Assembly (NCBI GenBank): GCA_028700345.1
Contig: JAQVSW010000032.1
Coordinates: 1 to 8,017, forward strand
Direction: 5' to 3'
From: Candidatus Shapirobacteria bacterium
GTDB lineage: Bacteria > Patescibacteriota > Microgenomatia > UBA12405
DNA: 8,017 nt
Shown here: one piece after another, positions 1 through 5,368 of the stretch
How positions within the stretch are numbered: position 1 is the stretch's first letter
How the letters are laid out: each line of letters begins with the position of its first letter
Notes under the pieces: generated by a model
Database searches by the model: none
What the model saw: only the letters and a program-made list of their open reading frames with translations
What the model was told of the DNA's origin: nothing
Position numbers and translations under genes: made by a program

Positions 1-255
1 TGGTTTCCCGGTTTAAATGAATACAAAGAAACTGGTTCTTGTAGCAACTGTACTGACTATCAAGCTCGCCGTCTCAACACTAAGGTCAAGATTGACGGCC
101 AAAATTCCTATGTCCACATCCTTAATTCGACTGTCGTCACTGACAGAGTTCTTCTCGCTATTATGGAGAACTTTCAGACCAAAGACGGCAGTATAAATAT
201 CCCTGAGGTACTTTGGCCCCTGACCGGGTTCAAAGTTATCTCCCCTAAATTGTAG
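1..255 (+). CDS. serS: Seryl-tRNA synthetase, C-terminal fragment (5' end outside window)
   Basis: This is the last 84 codons of a class II aminoacyl-tRNA synthetase that charges tRNA-Ser with serine in the cytoplasm. The reading frame is open from base 1 and stops with TAG at 253-255. Visible family signatures are SCSNCTDYQARR (residues 13-24 of the fragment), which matches the SCSN-x-x-D-(F/Y)-QARR block of bacterial SerRS, and a class II motif 3 region, VHILNSTVVTDRVLLAIMEN (38-57), with the conserved motif 3 arginine at position 49. The end, DGSINIPEVLWPLTGF, matches the usual DG-x-x-x-(I/V)PE-x-L-x-P-(Y) close of the enzyme. The motif 3 loop is the NNTALATPR-like form known from Thermus rather than the G-x-AVGR form of E. 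coli. The gene is followed by a strong hairpin, so it probably ends its own transcription unit before secA. Identification is firm; only the upstream portion is missing. Confidence 0.95.
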   Translation, partial: WFPGLNEYKETGSCSNCTDYQARRLNTKVKIDGQNSYVHILNSTVVTDRVLLAIMENFQTKDGSINIPEVLWPLTGFKVISPKL

Positions 256-266
256 AGGAGCCACCC

Positions 267-306
267 ACTCCGACCTCCGACATCAGTCGGAGTGTCGGAG
301 GGTTTG
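267..306 (+). terminator. Hairpin terminator after serS, with duplicated stem arms
   Basis: The 5' arm is two tandem copies of CTCCGAC (268-274 and 275-281). The loop is ATCA (282-285). The 3' arm is two copies of GTCGGAG (286-292 and 294-300) separated by one T. The result is 14 GC-rich base pairs with a single bulged T at 293, followed by the short, weak T-run GGTTTGCTTG. It lies 12 bases after the serS stop. Because the arms are repeated, alternative 8-bp pairings also exist (267-274 with 286-293, or 274-281 with 294-301). An intrinsic terminator for serS is the natural reading, although the T tract is poorer than in classical examples. Confidence 0.75.
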
Positions 307-342
307 CTTGATTCAAAAAATTTTAAATAGCTCTATTCATAG

Positions 343-348
343 TAAAAT
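343..348 (+). promoter_or_regulatory. Candidate -10 element of secA
   Basis: TAAAAT lies five bases before the secA ATG at 354, and no Shine-Dalgarno sequence is present between 330 and 353. Transcription from such an element would begin at or next to the start codon, giving a leaderless or nearly leaderless mRNA. No good -35 is visible; TTTTAA at 321-326 is the nearest candidate. The call is supported mainly by the same arrangement in front of other genes in the window. Confidence 0.4.
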
Positions 349-353
349 TACCT

Positions 354-3056
354 ATGTTCAAATTTTTACAAAATTTAATTGACGATAACCAGCGCCATCT
401 AAAAGCCTACAAGCCTTTAGTTACCAAGATAAATAGTTTAGAGCCAGAGGTCAAAAAACTTTCCGATAAAAAATTAAAAGATAAAACCACTGAATTTAAA
501 AAAAGAATATCTGATGGCGAAAAATTAGACGATCTTCTTCCCGAAGCTTACGCCTTAGTTCGCGAAGCTATTAAAAGAACTATTGGCGAAAGAGCCTATG
601 ATGTTCAGCTCATGGCCGCCATCGCCCTTCATCAGGGGGCTATTGCTGAGCAGAGAACTGGAGAAGGAAAAACTCACTCTGTTATTTTCCCTGCCTATTT
701 AAACGCCCTAACAGGACTTGGGGTACATATTGTGACTCCAAATGATTACCTGACTCGGGTTGGAGCTGGCTGGTATCCTAAGGCCTTAAATCTACTTGGT
801 ATTAGCACTGGGGCTATTGTTCACGAAGAGTCCTTTATTTTAGATCCCGAGTTTACAGATCCCAGTGAAAAAATTGATGATCGTCTGGCCCACCTTCGGC
901 CTGTTTCTCGCCGGGAGGCTTACCAGGCTGATATTACCTATGGTACCAACAACGAATTTGGTTTTGACTATCTTCGCGATCATATGGTCGGTGATTATGG
1001 GCAAAAAGTTCAAGGTCCAAATCACTATTTTGCCATTGTTGATGAGGTCGATTTTGTTTTAATTGATGAAGCTCGTACCCCTCTGATTATTTCTTCACCC
1101 AACAATCAACCAGTTGAGAAATATTATAAATTTGCTCAAATTGCTAAAGGTTTACAACCCAATGATTATGTCATTGATGAAAAATCAAAATCATCCACTC
1201 TCTCTGAATTTGGGATTCGCAAAGTCGAAAAAATATTAGGAGTAACCAATCTTTACGAAGAATCTTTCGATACTATCCACTATATTGAAAATGCTATAAA
1301 GGCGGAGGCTTTATTTCACAAAGACAAAGACTATGTCGTTAAGGACAATGAAATTATCATTGTCGATGAGTTTACTGGCCGCCTTATGAATGGCCGCCGC
1401 TGGTCTGATGGCCTCCATCAAGCCGTTGAAGCCAAAGAAAATGTCAAGGTTCAACAGGAATCTCAAACTTGGGCTACTATTACTTTTCAAAATTATTTCC
1501 GTCTTTACCAAAAACTAGCTGGTATGACTGGTACTGCCGCTACTGAGGCTGAGGAATTTAAAAAAATCTACAATCTTGATGTCATTACTCTCCCAACCAA
1601 TAAGCCTCTTGTCAGAATTGATGATAATGATTTAATTTTTAAAACCCAAAGAAGTAAATACGCCGCTATTGCCGCCAAAGTTGAGGAATTACATCAGAAA
1701 GGTCAGCCAGTTTTAATCGGTACTACTAGTATTGCCAAAAATGAAATCATTTCTTCCATGCTTCGCAACAAAAAAATTCCCTTTCAAATGCTCAACGCCA
1801 AAAACCATCAGTCAGAGGCGGAGATTATTGCCAAAGCCGGAATGGTCGGTGCTGTCACCGTCGCCACTAATATGGCTGGTCGGGGAGTCGACATTATTCT
1901 CGGTGGTCCCCGTGACAAATTTACCCCTGAAATATGGCAAAAACAACATGATACTGTTAATTCTCTTGGCGGTCTTTATGTAATAGGCACCGAGCGTCAC
2001 GAATCTAGACGCATTGATAATCAGCTCCGCGGTCGAGCTGGTCGTCAGGGCGATCCTGGTTTTTCCCAGTTTTATGTCGCTCTGGATGATGATCTAATGC
2101 GGGTCTTTGGTGGTGAAAAAATTGCTGAGCTTATGACTCGTTTTAATATGCCTGATGATGCTCCTTTGACCCACCCCCTAGTTTCTAGAGTTCTCGAACA
2201 AATTCAGGTCAAAGTCGAAGGCTATAATTTTGATGTCCGTAAATCTCTGGTTGAATATGACGATGTTATTAATAAACAGCGTCAAATAATTTATAAGCTT
2301 CGTGATGAAACTCTTTTTGATGCCAAAAATAATCCCCAGAAAAATTTAGATAATATTTTTAAATATATTAGTGCAGAAATAGCTCATATTGTCGCGATTA
2401 ATCAAAATTTTGAATCAGGAAAAGTTGATGCCCAAAAATTATCCTTAGAATTTTCTGAAATTCTTCCCATTTCTAGCGCTGATCGAAATCAGCTGATTAA
2501 AGATATCAAAAAATCAGAAAGTCCTTCTAAATTATTAAATTCACTTCTTCAAAAACAGTGGCAGCAACGAGTTGATTATTTTGGCAAAGATTTAGCCAAC
2601 AATATTTTGTCCTATGCCGTTATCAATACTCTTGATCCTCTTTGGGTTGGTCACTTGACGGCTCTTGATGATTTGCGCGATGGAGTCCGTCTCCGAGGCT
2701 ACGCTCAAAAGGACCCGTTGGTCGAATATCGTAAAGAAGGCTACGAAATGTTTCAGGCTTTAATGAGACGTTTTGAATCAAATATTTCCAGAATGCTATT
2801 CCGCCTTGAACCAGTGGCCGCTCCCGTCTCCACCCAGGTAAAAGCCACCGAAGAAAGGGGTAAAATAATTGATCCAAACCAAGCGCCAGAGAGCTCAGAT
2901 GAATCTGAAAAATTAGAGCTACCCACTCGAGAGCCAGTTGTAAACACTGGCAAAACTCTAGGCCGCAACGATCCTTGTTGGTGCGGAAAAACTAATGCTG
3001 ACGGTAAGCCGGTTAAGTGGAAACATTGTCACTATCCGGATTTGCCACCAAATTAA
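354..3056 (+). CDS. secA: Preprotein translocase ATPase SecA
   Basis: SecA is the motor ATPase that pushes unfolded preproteins through the SecYEG channel at the inner face of the membrane. The 900-residue product has every expected part. The DEAD-like nucleotide-binding domain carries Walker A TGEGKT (102-107), the TPNDYLTRVGAGW segment, ITYGTNNEFGFDYLRD (194-209) and Walker B DEVDFVLIDEARTPLIIS (230-247). Further on come the crosslinking-domain segment TGRLMNGRRWSDGLHQA, the AGMTGTA block, TNMAGRGVDIILGG, and the helicase motif VI region GTERHESRRIDNQLRGRAGRQGDPG. The C-terminal third is the helical scaffold/wing region. An acidic segment after about residue 155 (ILDPEFTDPSEK...) looks like a lineage insertion. 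The C-terminus is a SEC-C zinc motif, RNDPCWCGK...KWKHCHYP, in which the usual GSGKKYK loop is expanded by several residues (TNADGKPVKWK). The ATG at 354 fits the normal SecA N-terminus. The last 44 bases overlap, antisense, the end of the HNH gene. The final codons recur twice downstream. Identification is certain. Confidence 0.98.
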   Translation: MFKFLQNLIDDNQRHLKAYKPLVTKINSLEPEVKKLSDKKLKDKTTEFKKRISDGEKLDDLLPEAYALVREAIKRTIGERAYDVQLMAAIALHQGAIAEQRTGEGKTHSVIFPAYLNALTGLGVHIVTPNDYLTRVGAGWYPKALNLLGISTGAIVHEESFILDPEFTDPSEKIDDRLAHLRPVSRREAYQADITYGTNNEFGFDYLRDHMVGDYGQKVQGPNHYFAIVDEVDFVLIDEARTPLIISSPNNQPVEKYYKFAQIAKGLQPNDYVIDEKSKSSTLSEFGIRKVEKILGVTNLYEESFDTIHYIENAIKAEALFHKDKDYVVKDNEIIIVDEFTGRLMNGRRWSDGLHQAVEAKENVKVQQESQTWATITFQNYFRLYQKLAGMTGTAATEAEEFKKIYNLDVITLPTNKPLVRIDDNDLIFKTQRSKYAAIAAKVEELHQKGQPVLIGTTSIAKNEIISSMLRNKKIPFQMLNAKNHQSEAEIIAKAGMVGAVTVATNMAGRGVDIILGGPRDKFTPEIWQKQHDTVNSLGGLYVIGTERHESRRIDNQLRGRAGRQGDPGFSQFYVALDDDLMRVFGGEKIAELMTRFNMPDDAPLTHPLVSRVLEQIQVKVEGYNFDVRKSLVEYDDVINKQRQIIYKLRDETLFDAKNNPQKNLDNIFKYISAEIAHIVAINQNFESGKVDAQKLSLEFSEILPISSADRNQLIKDIKKSESPSKLLNSLLQKQWQQRVDYFGKDLANNILSYAVINTLDPLWVGHLTALDDLRDGVRLRGYAQKDPLVEYRKEGYEMFQALMRRFESNISRMLFRLEPVAAPVSTQVKATEERGKIIDPNQAPESSDESEKLELPTREPVVNTGKTLGRNDPCWCGKTNADGKPVKWKHCHYPDLPPN

Positions 3057-3651
3057 ATCTAATATTTTTATATATAGATTTAATATACGGTGTTAATTTT
3101 GTTTTCAAATCATCTCTGTTTTTAACCACTACCAGCTTTCTAGTTATAACTGAATGACAAGTTGGACAGAGGATAGCCCAATCATTAATGTTTGTTGATT
3201 TTGGAACGATATGATGTAACTCTGTAATAGAAATATTACATATTTCACAGTTTTTTCCATATGCCTTCATTCCATCTTTCTTGTGTTTTTGATCGGAAGT
3301 TCCTTTTCTGTTTTTCCATAGGTCGTATTGTATTCGGTAATATTTAATAATCTCTGACGTAAGACCTAATTTTTCAGCAATATCTTTATCAGTCATTTCT
3401 TTCCAATTTTGTCTTATAAATAATTTTTCATCTTCCATAAGTTGATTAGTATGAGGTCTAATTCCTGAAGCTTTCAATGCTTTTGTCCAAGTTCCAAAAT
3501 GTCTAATAATTGTTCTTGACGATGGACCGGGAATACTATTGACATCTCTAAAAGTCGGACTTTTACCAGTAGCTTTATATATTGATCTAAGATATTTCTT
3601 TATTAACGAACGAGTGTAAGGAGTACTATATTTTCCATTTTTTGTTCTCAT
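3013..3651 (-). CDS. HNH homing-type endonuclease, free-standing
   Basis: The 212-residue product has the layout of a homing-type HNH endonuclease. Residues about 18-64 (LRSIYKATGKSPTFRDV, RTIIRHFGTWTKALKASGI) match the 'homing endonuclease associated repeat' DNA-binding module. Residues about 80-105 (NWKEMTDKDIAEKLGLTSEI) form a helix-turn-helix of the kind often joined to HNH nucleases. The nuclease domain follows: zinc-type pairs C135-x2-C138 and C162-x2-C165, the catalytic LHHIVPK (H146-H147), asparagines at 154 and 156, and H166 in CPTCHSV. All expected catalytic and metal-binding residues are present, so it looks active. It starts at ATG (3649-3651, complement) and stops at 3013-3015, inside secA. 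About its last 14 residues, NLVANPDSDNVST, are read antisense to the secA tail. It is convergent with secA, has its own promoter, and is flanked by two copies of the secA tail, which suggests that it recognises that sequence. The target is inferred, not shown. Confidence 0.88.
   Translation of the reverse strand: MRTKNGKYSTPYTRSLIKKYLRSIYKATGKSPTFRDVNSIPGPSSRTIIRHFGTWTKALKASGIRPHTNQLMEDEKLFIRQNWKEMTDKDIAEKLGLTSEIIKYYRIQYDLWKNRKGTSDQKHKKDGMKAYGKNCEICNISITELHHIVPKSTNINDWAILCPTCHSVITRKLVVVKNRDDLKTKLTPYIKSIYKNIRFNLVANPDSDNVST
3018..3056 (+). repeat. secA tail repeat, copy 1 (the functional end of secA)
   Basis: This is the in-use 3' end of secA, encoding W-K-H-C-H-Y-P-D-L-P-P-N and TAA. The first 27 bases match copy 3 (4098) at 22 positions and copy 2 (3691) at 21 positions by direct comparison. 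It is the only copy attached to a complete SEC-C motif; the CWCG half at about 2976-2987 is found only here. The last 14 or so residues of the HNH protein are encoded on the opposite strand of this segment. Confidence 0.85.
3052..3084. repeat. AT-rich inverted repeat over the secA stop codon
   Basis: ATTAAATCTA (3052-3061) and TAGATTTAAT (3075-3084) are perfect inverted copies. Inside them ATAT and ATAT (3062-3065, 3070-3073) can pair around a TTTT loop, with A3074 bulged. The hairpin begins at the secA stop codon and lies within the 3' coding part of the minus-strand HNH gene. It could help end the convergent secA and HNH transcripts, but with only two G-C pairs its stability is low. Its position exactly at the secA/insert junction is notable. 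Confidence 0.5.
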
Positions 3652-3657
3652 ATATTT

Positions 3658-3685
3658 ATAATAATTAATATGTATAAAATGTCAA
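3658..3685 (-). promoter_or_regulatory. Promoter of the HNH gene (leaderless type)
   Basis: On the minus strand a perfect TTGACA -35 (complement of 3680-3685) is followed, after 16 bases, by TATTAT (complement of 3658-3663) and then by six bases and the ATG. An alternative -10, TATAAA, lies three bases nearer the start with a 19-base spacer. No Shine-Dalgarno sequence can fit, so the mRNA is probably leaderless. The -35 end lies six bases from the stranded secA tail copy 2, so the promoter belongs to the inserted segment rather than to secA. Confidence 0.65.
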
Positions 3686-3690
3686 TTTAA

Positions 3691-3723
3691 TGGAAAAAAT
3701 GTCATTATCCGAAGTTAGAATGA
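3691..3723 (+). repeat. Stranded secA tail, copy 2
   Basis: This short segment encodes W-K-K-C-H-Y-P-K-L-E and TGA in the same form as the end of secA, but an in-frame TAA (3688-3690) precedes it and no start codon does. It is therefore not translated as part of secA. It lacks the CWCG half of the SEC-C motif. Of the first 27 bases, 21 match copy 1 and 21 match copy 3; several differences are synonymous (CAT/CAC, TTA/TTG). It is the right boundary of the HNH-bearing segment and runs directly into the -10 of the next gene. Confidence 0.8.
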
Positions 3724-3729
3724 TATAAT
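3724..3729 (+). promoter_or_regulatory. Candidate -10 element of the Cys-rich gene
   Basis: A consensus TATAAT starts immediately after the TGA of secA tail copy 2 and lies nine bases before the ATG at 3739. There is no Shine-Dalgarno sequence and no convincing -35 at the usual distance; the candidate region falls inside the tail repeat. A very short or absent leader is implied. Confidence 0.5.
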
Positions 3730-3738
3730 ACCTTACTT

Positions 3739-4080
3739 ATGGAAAAATTTTCACAGGAATGGTGGCGTACTGTTCCATGTAAGCCAGGATGTGCCAATTG
3801 TTGCCCTAAAACATGCATCCATCTTTCAGCAGAAAATTTATGTGATGTTCACCCCTCGTTATTTAACAATTCTGAATCTATTGCCTTAAGTAAAGGGCGT
3901 GGTATGGGTTGTCACGCCTTACCAATTGAATTGTTTGTATATGGTTACTATTGTCCGGCAATCACTGATATAATGGAAGAAGAGGGTATTATAATTAGAC
4001 ATTCAACCAAATATGGAGTAGAAATGATTGATAATTTTCCGGAAGTTGTAAAAAAAACTAGAAGACTTAGAAGCTTCTAA
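3739..4080 (+). CDS. Small Cys-rich protein, probable metal binder, function unknown
   Basis: The 113-residue product is not assigned to a named family with confidence. Eight cysteines are placed as C14, C18, C21-C22, C26, C35, C58 and C72, with H28, H38 and H59 beside them (CKPGCANCCPKTCIHLS, LCDVHP, GCHALP, YYCP). This C-x3-C-x2-CC ... C-x-H-L ... L-C-x-x-H-P pattern resembles the YkgJ-like zinc/iron-chelating cysteine cluster proteins, so metal binding is likely. No signal peptide or membrane segment is seen, so it should be cytoplasmic. It begins with ATG at 3739 after a consensus -10. The gene lies alone between secA tail copies 2 and 3, on the secA strand, which suggests it arrived as cargo at the 3' end of secA. 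A role as partner or antidote of the HNH protein cannot be excluded, but nothing in the sequence shows it. Confidence 0.72.
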   Translation: MEKFSQEWWRTVPCKPGCANCCPKTCIHLSAENLCDVHPSLFNNSESIALSKGRGMGCHALPIELFVYGYYCPAITDIMEEEGIIIRHSTKYGVEMIDNFPEVVKKTRRLRSF

Positions 4081-4097
4081 TAAATTAAAGTAAAAAA

Positions 4098-4130
4098 TGG
4101 AAACGGTGTCACTATCCCGAGTTAGGATAA
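4098..4130 (+). repeat. Stranded secA tail, copy 3
   Basis: The segment encodes W-K-R-C-H-Y-P-E-L-G and TAA. It is preceded in frame by S-K-K and, before that, a stop (TAA at 4086-4088), with no start codon. It matches the real secA end at 22 of the first 27 bases and copy 2 at 21. The K-K-W-K-R-C-H form is close to an ordinary, unexpanded SEC-C tail (GSGKKxKxCH). Lying directly before the phosphatase gene, it may be the oldest secA end, from when secA and the phosphatase gene were neighbours. Confidence 0.8.
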
Positions 4131-4137
4131 GTTGTGG

Positions 4138-4143
4138 GATAAT
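4138..4143 (+). promoter_or_regulatory. Candidate -10 element of the PP2C gene
   Basis: GATAAT lies six bases before the ATG at 4150, the same spacing as the HNH and HIT genes. There is no Shine-Dalgarno site and no clear -35. It supports the start at 4150 over the upstream TTG at 4132, since a leaderless transcript would begin at about 4150. Confidence 0.4.
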
Positions 4144-4149
4144 AAAGAT

Positions 4150-4890
4150 ATGGTTTTTGATAAATTATTTAATTTTCATCCCAAAGAAGTTGTTAATCCA
4201 GTAACCTCTCGACCTTATGGAGAAACAAATATTGGTAGATATCGAGAAAAGAATGAAGACGCTATCCTAATCTTTGACCGTAAAGATATTTATGATAAAG
4301 TTCAACTCCATGGTGTTTATGCGGTTGCTGACGGAGTTGGCGGTCAACCAAACGGCGAAATTGCTTCTCATTCACTTATTTCATTAATTTTTGATTATGC
4401 TTCGGCTGGTAAATATATTCACCAAGAAGAATTACAAATAATTAATAGTCAAATAGAATCTGGTGGCACTACTCTTGTTTTGGCTCAGCAATCAGATAAA
4501 GATCAAAATGTTTATGATATATTTTCTGTTGGAGATAGCTCGGCTCTAGTTTTAGATCAAAAATTAGGCACTCTTACTGAAATAACCAGGCGCGATGAAA
4601 ATTCTGTTGGTCATTTAACTCAAGCCATGGGGCCCGATACCGGCAACTCTTTTTATAGAGAAGCTAATCAATGCTCTGTTACTTTAAAAAAAGGACAAAC
4701 TCTTTTATTGGCTACTGATGGCTTTACTGGATATATCGATAAAGGTAAGTTTCCCCCATCAGAAATTTTAAAATTAAGAAAAAAATATCCTGACGAATCA
4801 AATTTTGTCAGAGCCCTAATTGAGCAGACAAATTCTCTTGGTGGCACCGATAATATTACTATTATCAGTATTCCCTATCGGCCCCAATAG
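4150..4890 (+). CDS. PP2C-family Ser/Thr protein phosphatase
   Basis: This 246-residue cytoplasmic enzyme is a metal-dependent PPM/PP2C phosphatase that removes phosphate from Ser/Thr residues, the counterpart of Hanks-type kinases. The motifs appear in order: GRYREKNEDA (29-38), YAVADGVGGQPNGEIAS (57-73), GGTTLVLA (105-112), FSVGDSSALVL (125-135), LTQAMGPD (156-163), LLLATDGFTGYI (185-196) and GGTDNITIISI (231-241). The metal-binding acids D37, D61, D190 and D234 are all present, so it should be active. The stretch between GEIAS and GGTTL is about 20 residues shorter than in typical bacterial PP2C proteins such as Stp/PrpC, so it is a compact version without membrane or sensor domains. An in-frame TTG at 4132 would add six residues (MWDNKD); ATG at 4150 is preferred because of the -10-like GATAAT in front of it. 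No kinase gene is in the window. The next gene follows after 10 bases. Confidence 0.92.
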   Translation: MVFDKLFNFHPKEVVNPVTSRPYGETNIGRYREKNEDAILIFDRKDIYDKVQLHGVYAVADGVGGQPNGEIASHSLISLIFDYASAGKYIHQEELQIINSQIESGGTTLVLAQQSDKDQNVYDIFSVGDSSALVLDQKLGTLTEITRRDENSVGHLTQAMGPDTGNSFYREANQCSVTLKKGQTLLLATDGFTGYIDKGKFPPSEILKLRKKYPDESNFVRALIEQTNSLGGTDNITIISIPYRPQ

Positions 4891-4900
4891 AATAATTCGG

Positions 4901-5368
4901 ATGAAATATAAATACTATACAATATTATTTTTATTGTATTTGCCCTTTCTTTTAATCCAATACTTCACCACAAAACCCACAAAGTTATTAGAACATACTG
5001 AAATAGAAACCGTAGAACAAATATATCGAATGCATCAATATCCTCCTTATGCTTATCGTCTAGCTAATATCATTGAGGCCCGTTCTGAATTTAGAATCTT
5101 TTTTAAATTAGAAAAAAATTTTATTAGCTCATTTGACATTTCTAATTTTTTCAATAGTTATCGAATATTTTTGTTACCAATATTTTTAATTGGCTACTTC
5201 GAAATTATTAAAAAATACCCAAAGGAAACATTATTTTTTTCTTTTTTACCGATTGTTTTACTAACAATTATTGGGCATCAAAATCTTTACGGACCCATAA
5301 GTCTATATCCAATAATGCTTTTATCAATAATTATTGGATTGTTAAAACTAGCTAATAAATGGATTTAA
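4901..5368 (+). CDS. Small membrane protein, partner of the downstream glycosyltransferase
   Basis: This 155-residue protein is not recognised by family. It starts with a hydrophobic helix (about residues 6-22, TILFLLYLPFLLIQYF). A polar stretch follows, about 28-80, containing VEQIYRMHQYPPYAYRLANIIEARSEFRIFFKLEKNF, which would face one side of the membrane. At least two further helices come next (about 91-105 RIFLLPIFLIGYF, and 115-150 in one or two passes). It is probably an integral inner-membrane protein. The ATG at 4901 is preferred over an in-frame TTG at 4820, because the earlier start would lie inside the phosphatase gene; TAGAAT at 4888-4893 could serve as a -10. Its stop overlaps the start of the glycosyltransferase gene by 10 bases, so the two are translationally coupled and likely act together in surface glycan assembly. 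Both genes are visibly AT-richer than secA or nrnA. Confidence 0.7.
   Translation: MKYKYYTILFLLYLPFLLIQYFTTKPTKLLEHTEIETVEQIYRMHQYPPYAYRLANIIEARSEFRIFFKLEKNFISSFDISNFFNSYRIFLLPIFLIGYFEIIKKYPKETLFFSFLPIVLLTIIGHQNLYGPISLYPIMLLSIIIGLLKLANKWI

Noticed and set aside
13..264. Open frame on the minus strand across the serS end
   Set aside because: It is antisense to a clear SerRS C-terminus and has no recognisable protein features.
3676..3704. Nine-base direct repeat AAAATGTCA at 3676-3684 and 3696-3704, 20 bases apart
   Set aside because: One copy belongs to the HNH -35 region and the other to secA tail copy 2. Two short AT-rich matches are not enough to claim an operator or attachment site.
3740..3754. 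Possible fourth secA-tail copy at the very start of the Cys-rich gene (TGGAAAAATTTTCAC, 13 of 15 bases like copy 1)
   Set aside because: The match stops abruptly after CAC, the following codons do not give Y-P-x-L, and the segment is AT-rich, so chance similarity is as likely as descent.
3013..4130. Transposon, group II intron or integrase-type element between secA and the PP2C gene
   Set aside because: No transposase, integrase or reverse transcriptase is encoded. The repeated flanks are coding tails of secA rather than short target duplications.
4132..4149. TTG start for the PP2C gene at 4132
   Set aside because: It is possible but adds six residues without family support, and the -10-like GATAAT at 4138-4143 points to ATG 4150. 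Kept as an alternative only.
4820..4900. Upstream TTG start for the small membrane protein at 4820
   Set aside because: It would place 27 extra residues in another frame inside the phosphatase gene; ATG at 4901, just after the phosphatase stop, is more natural.
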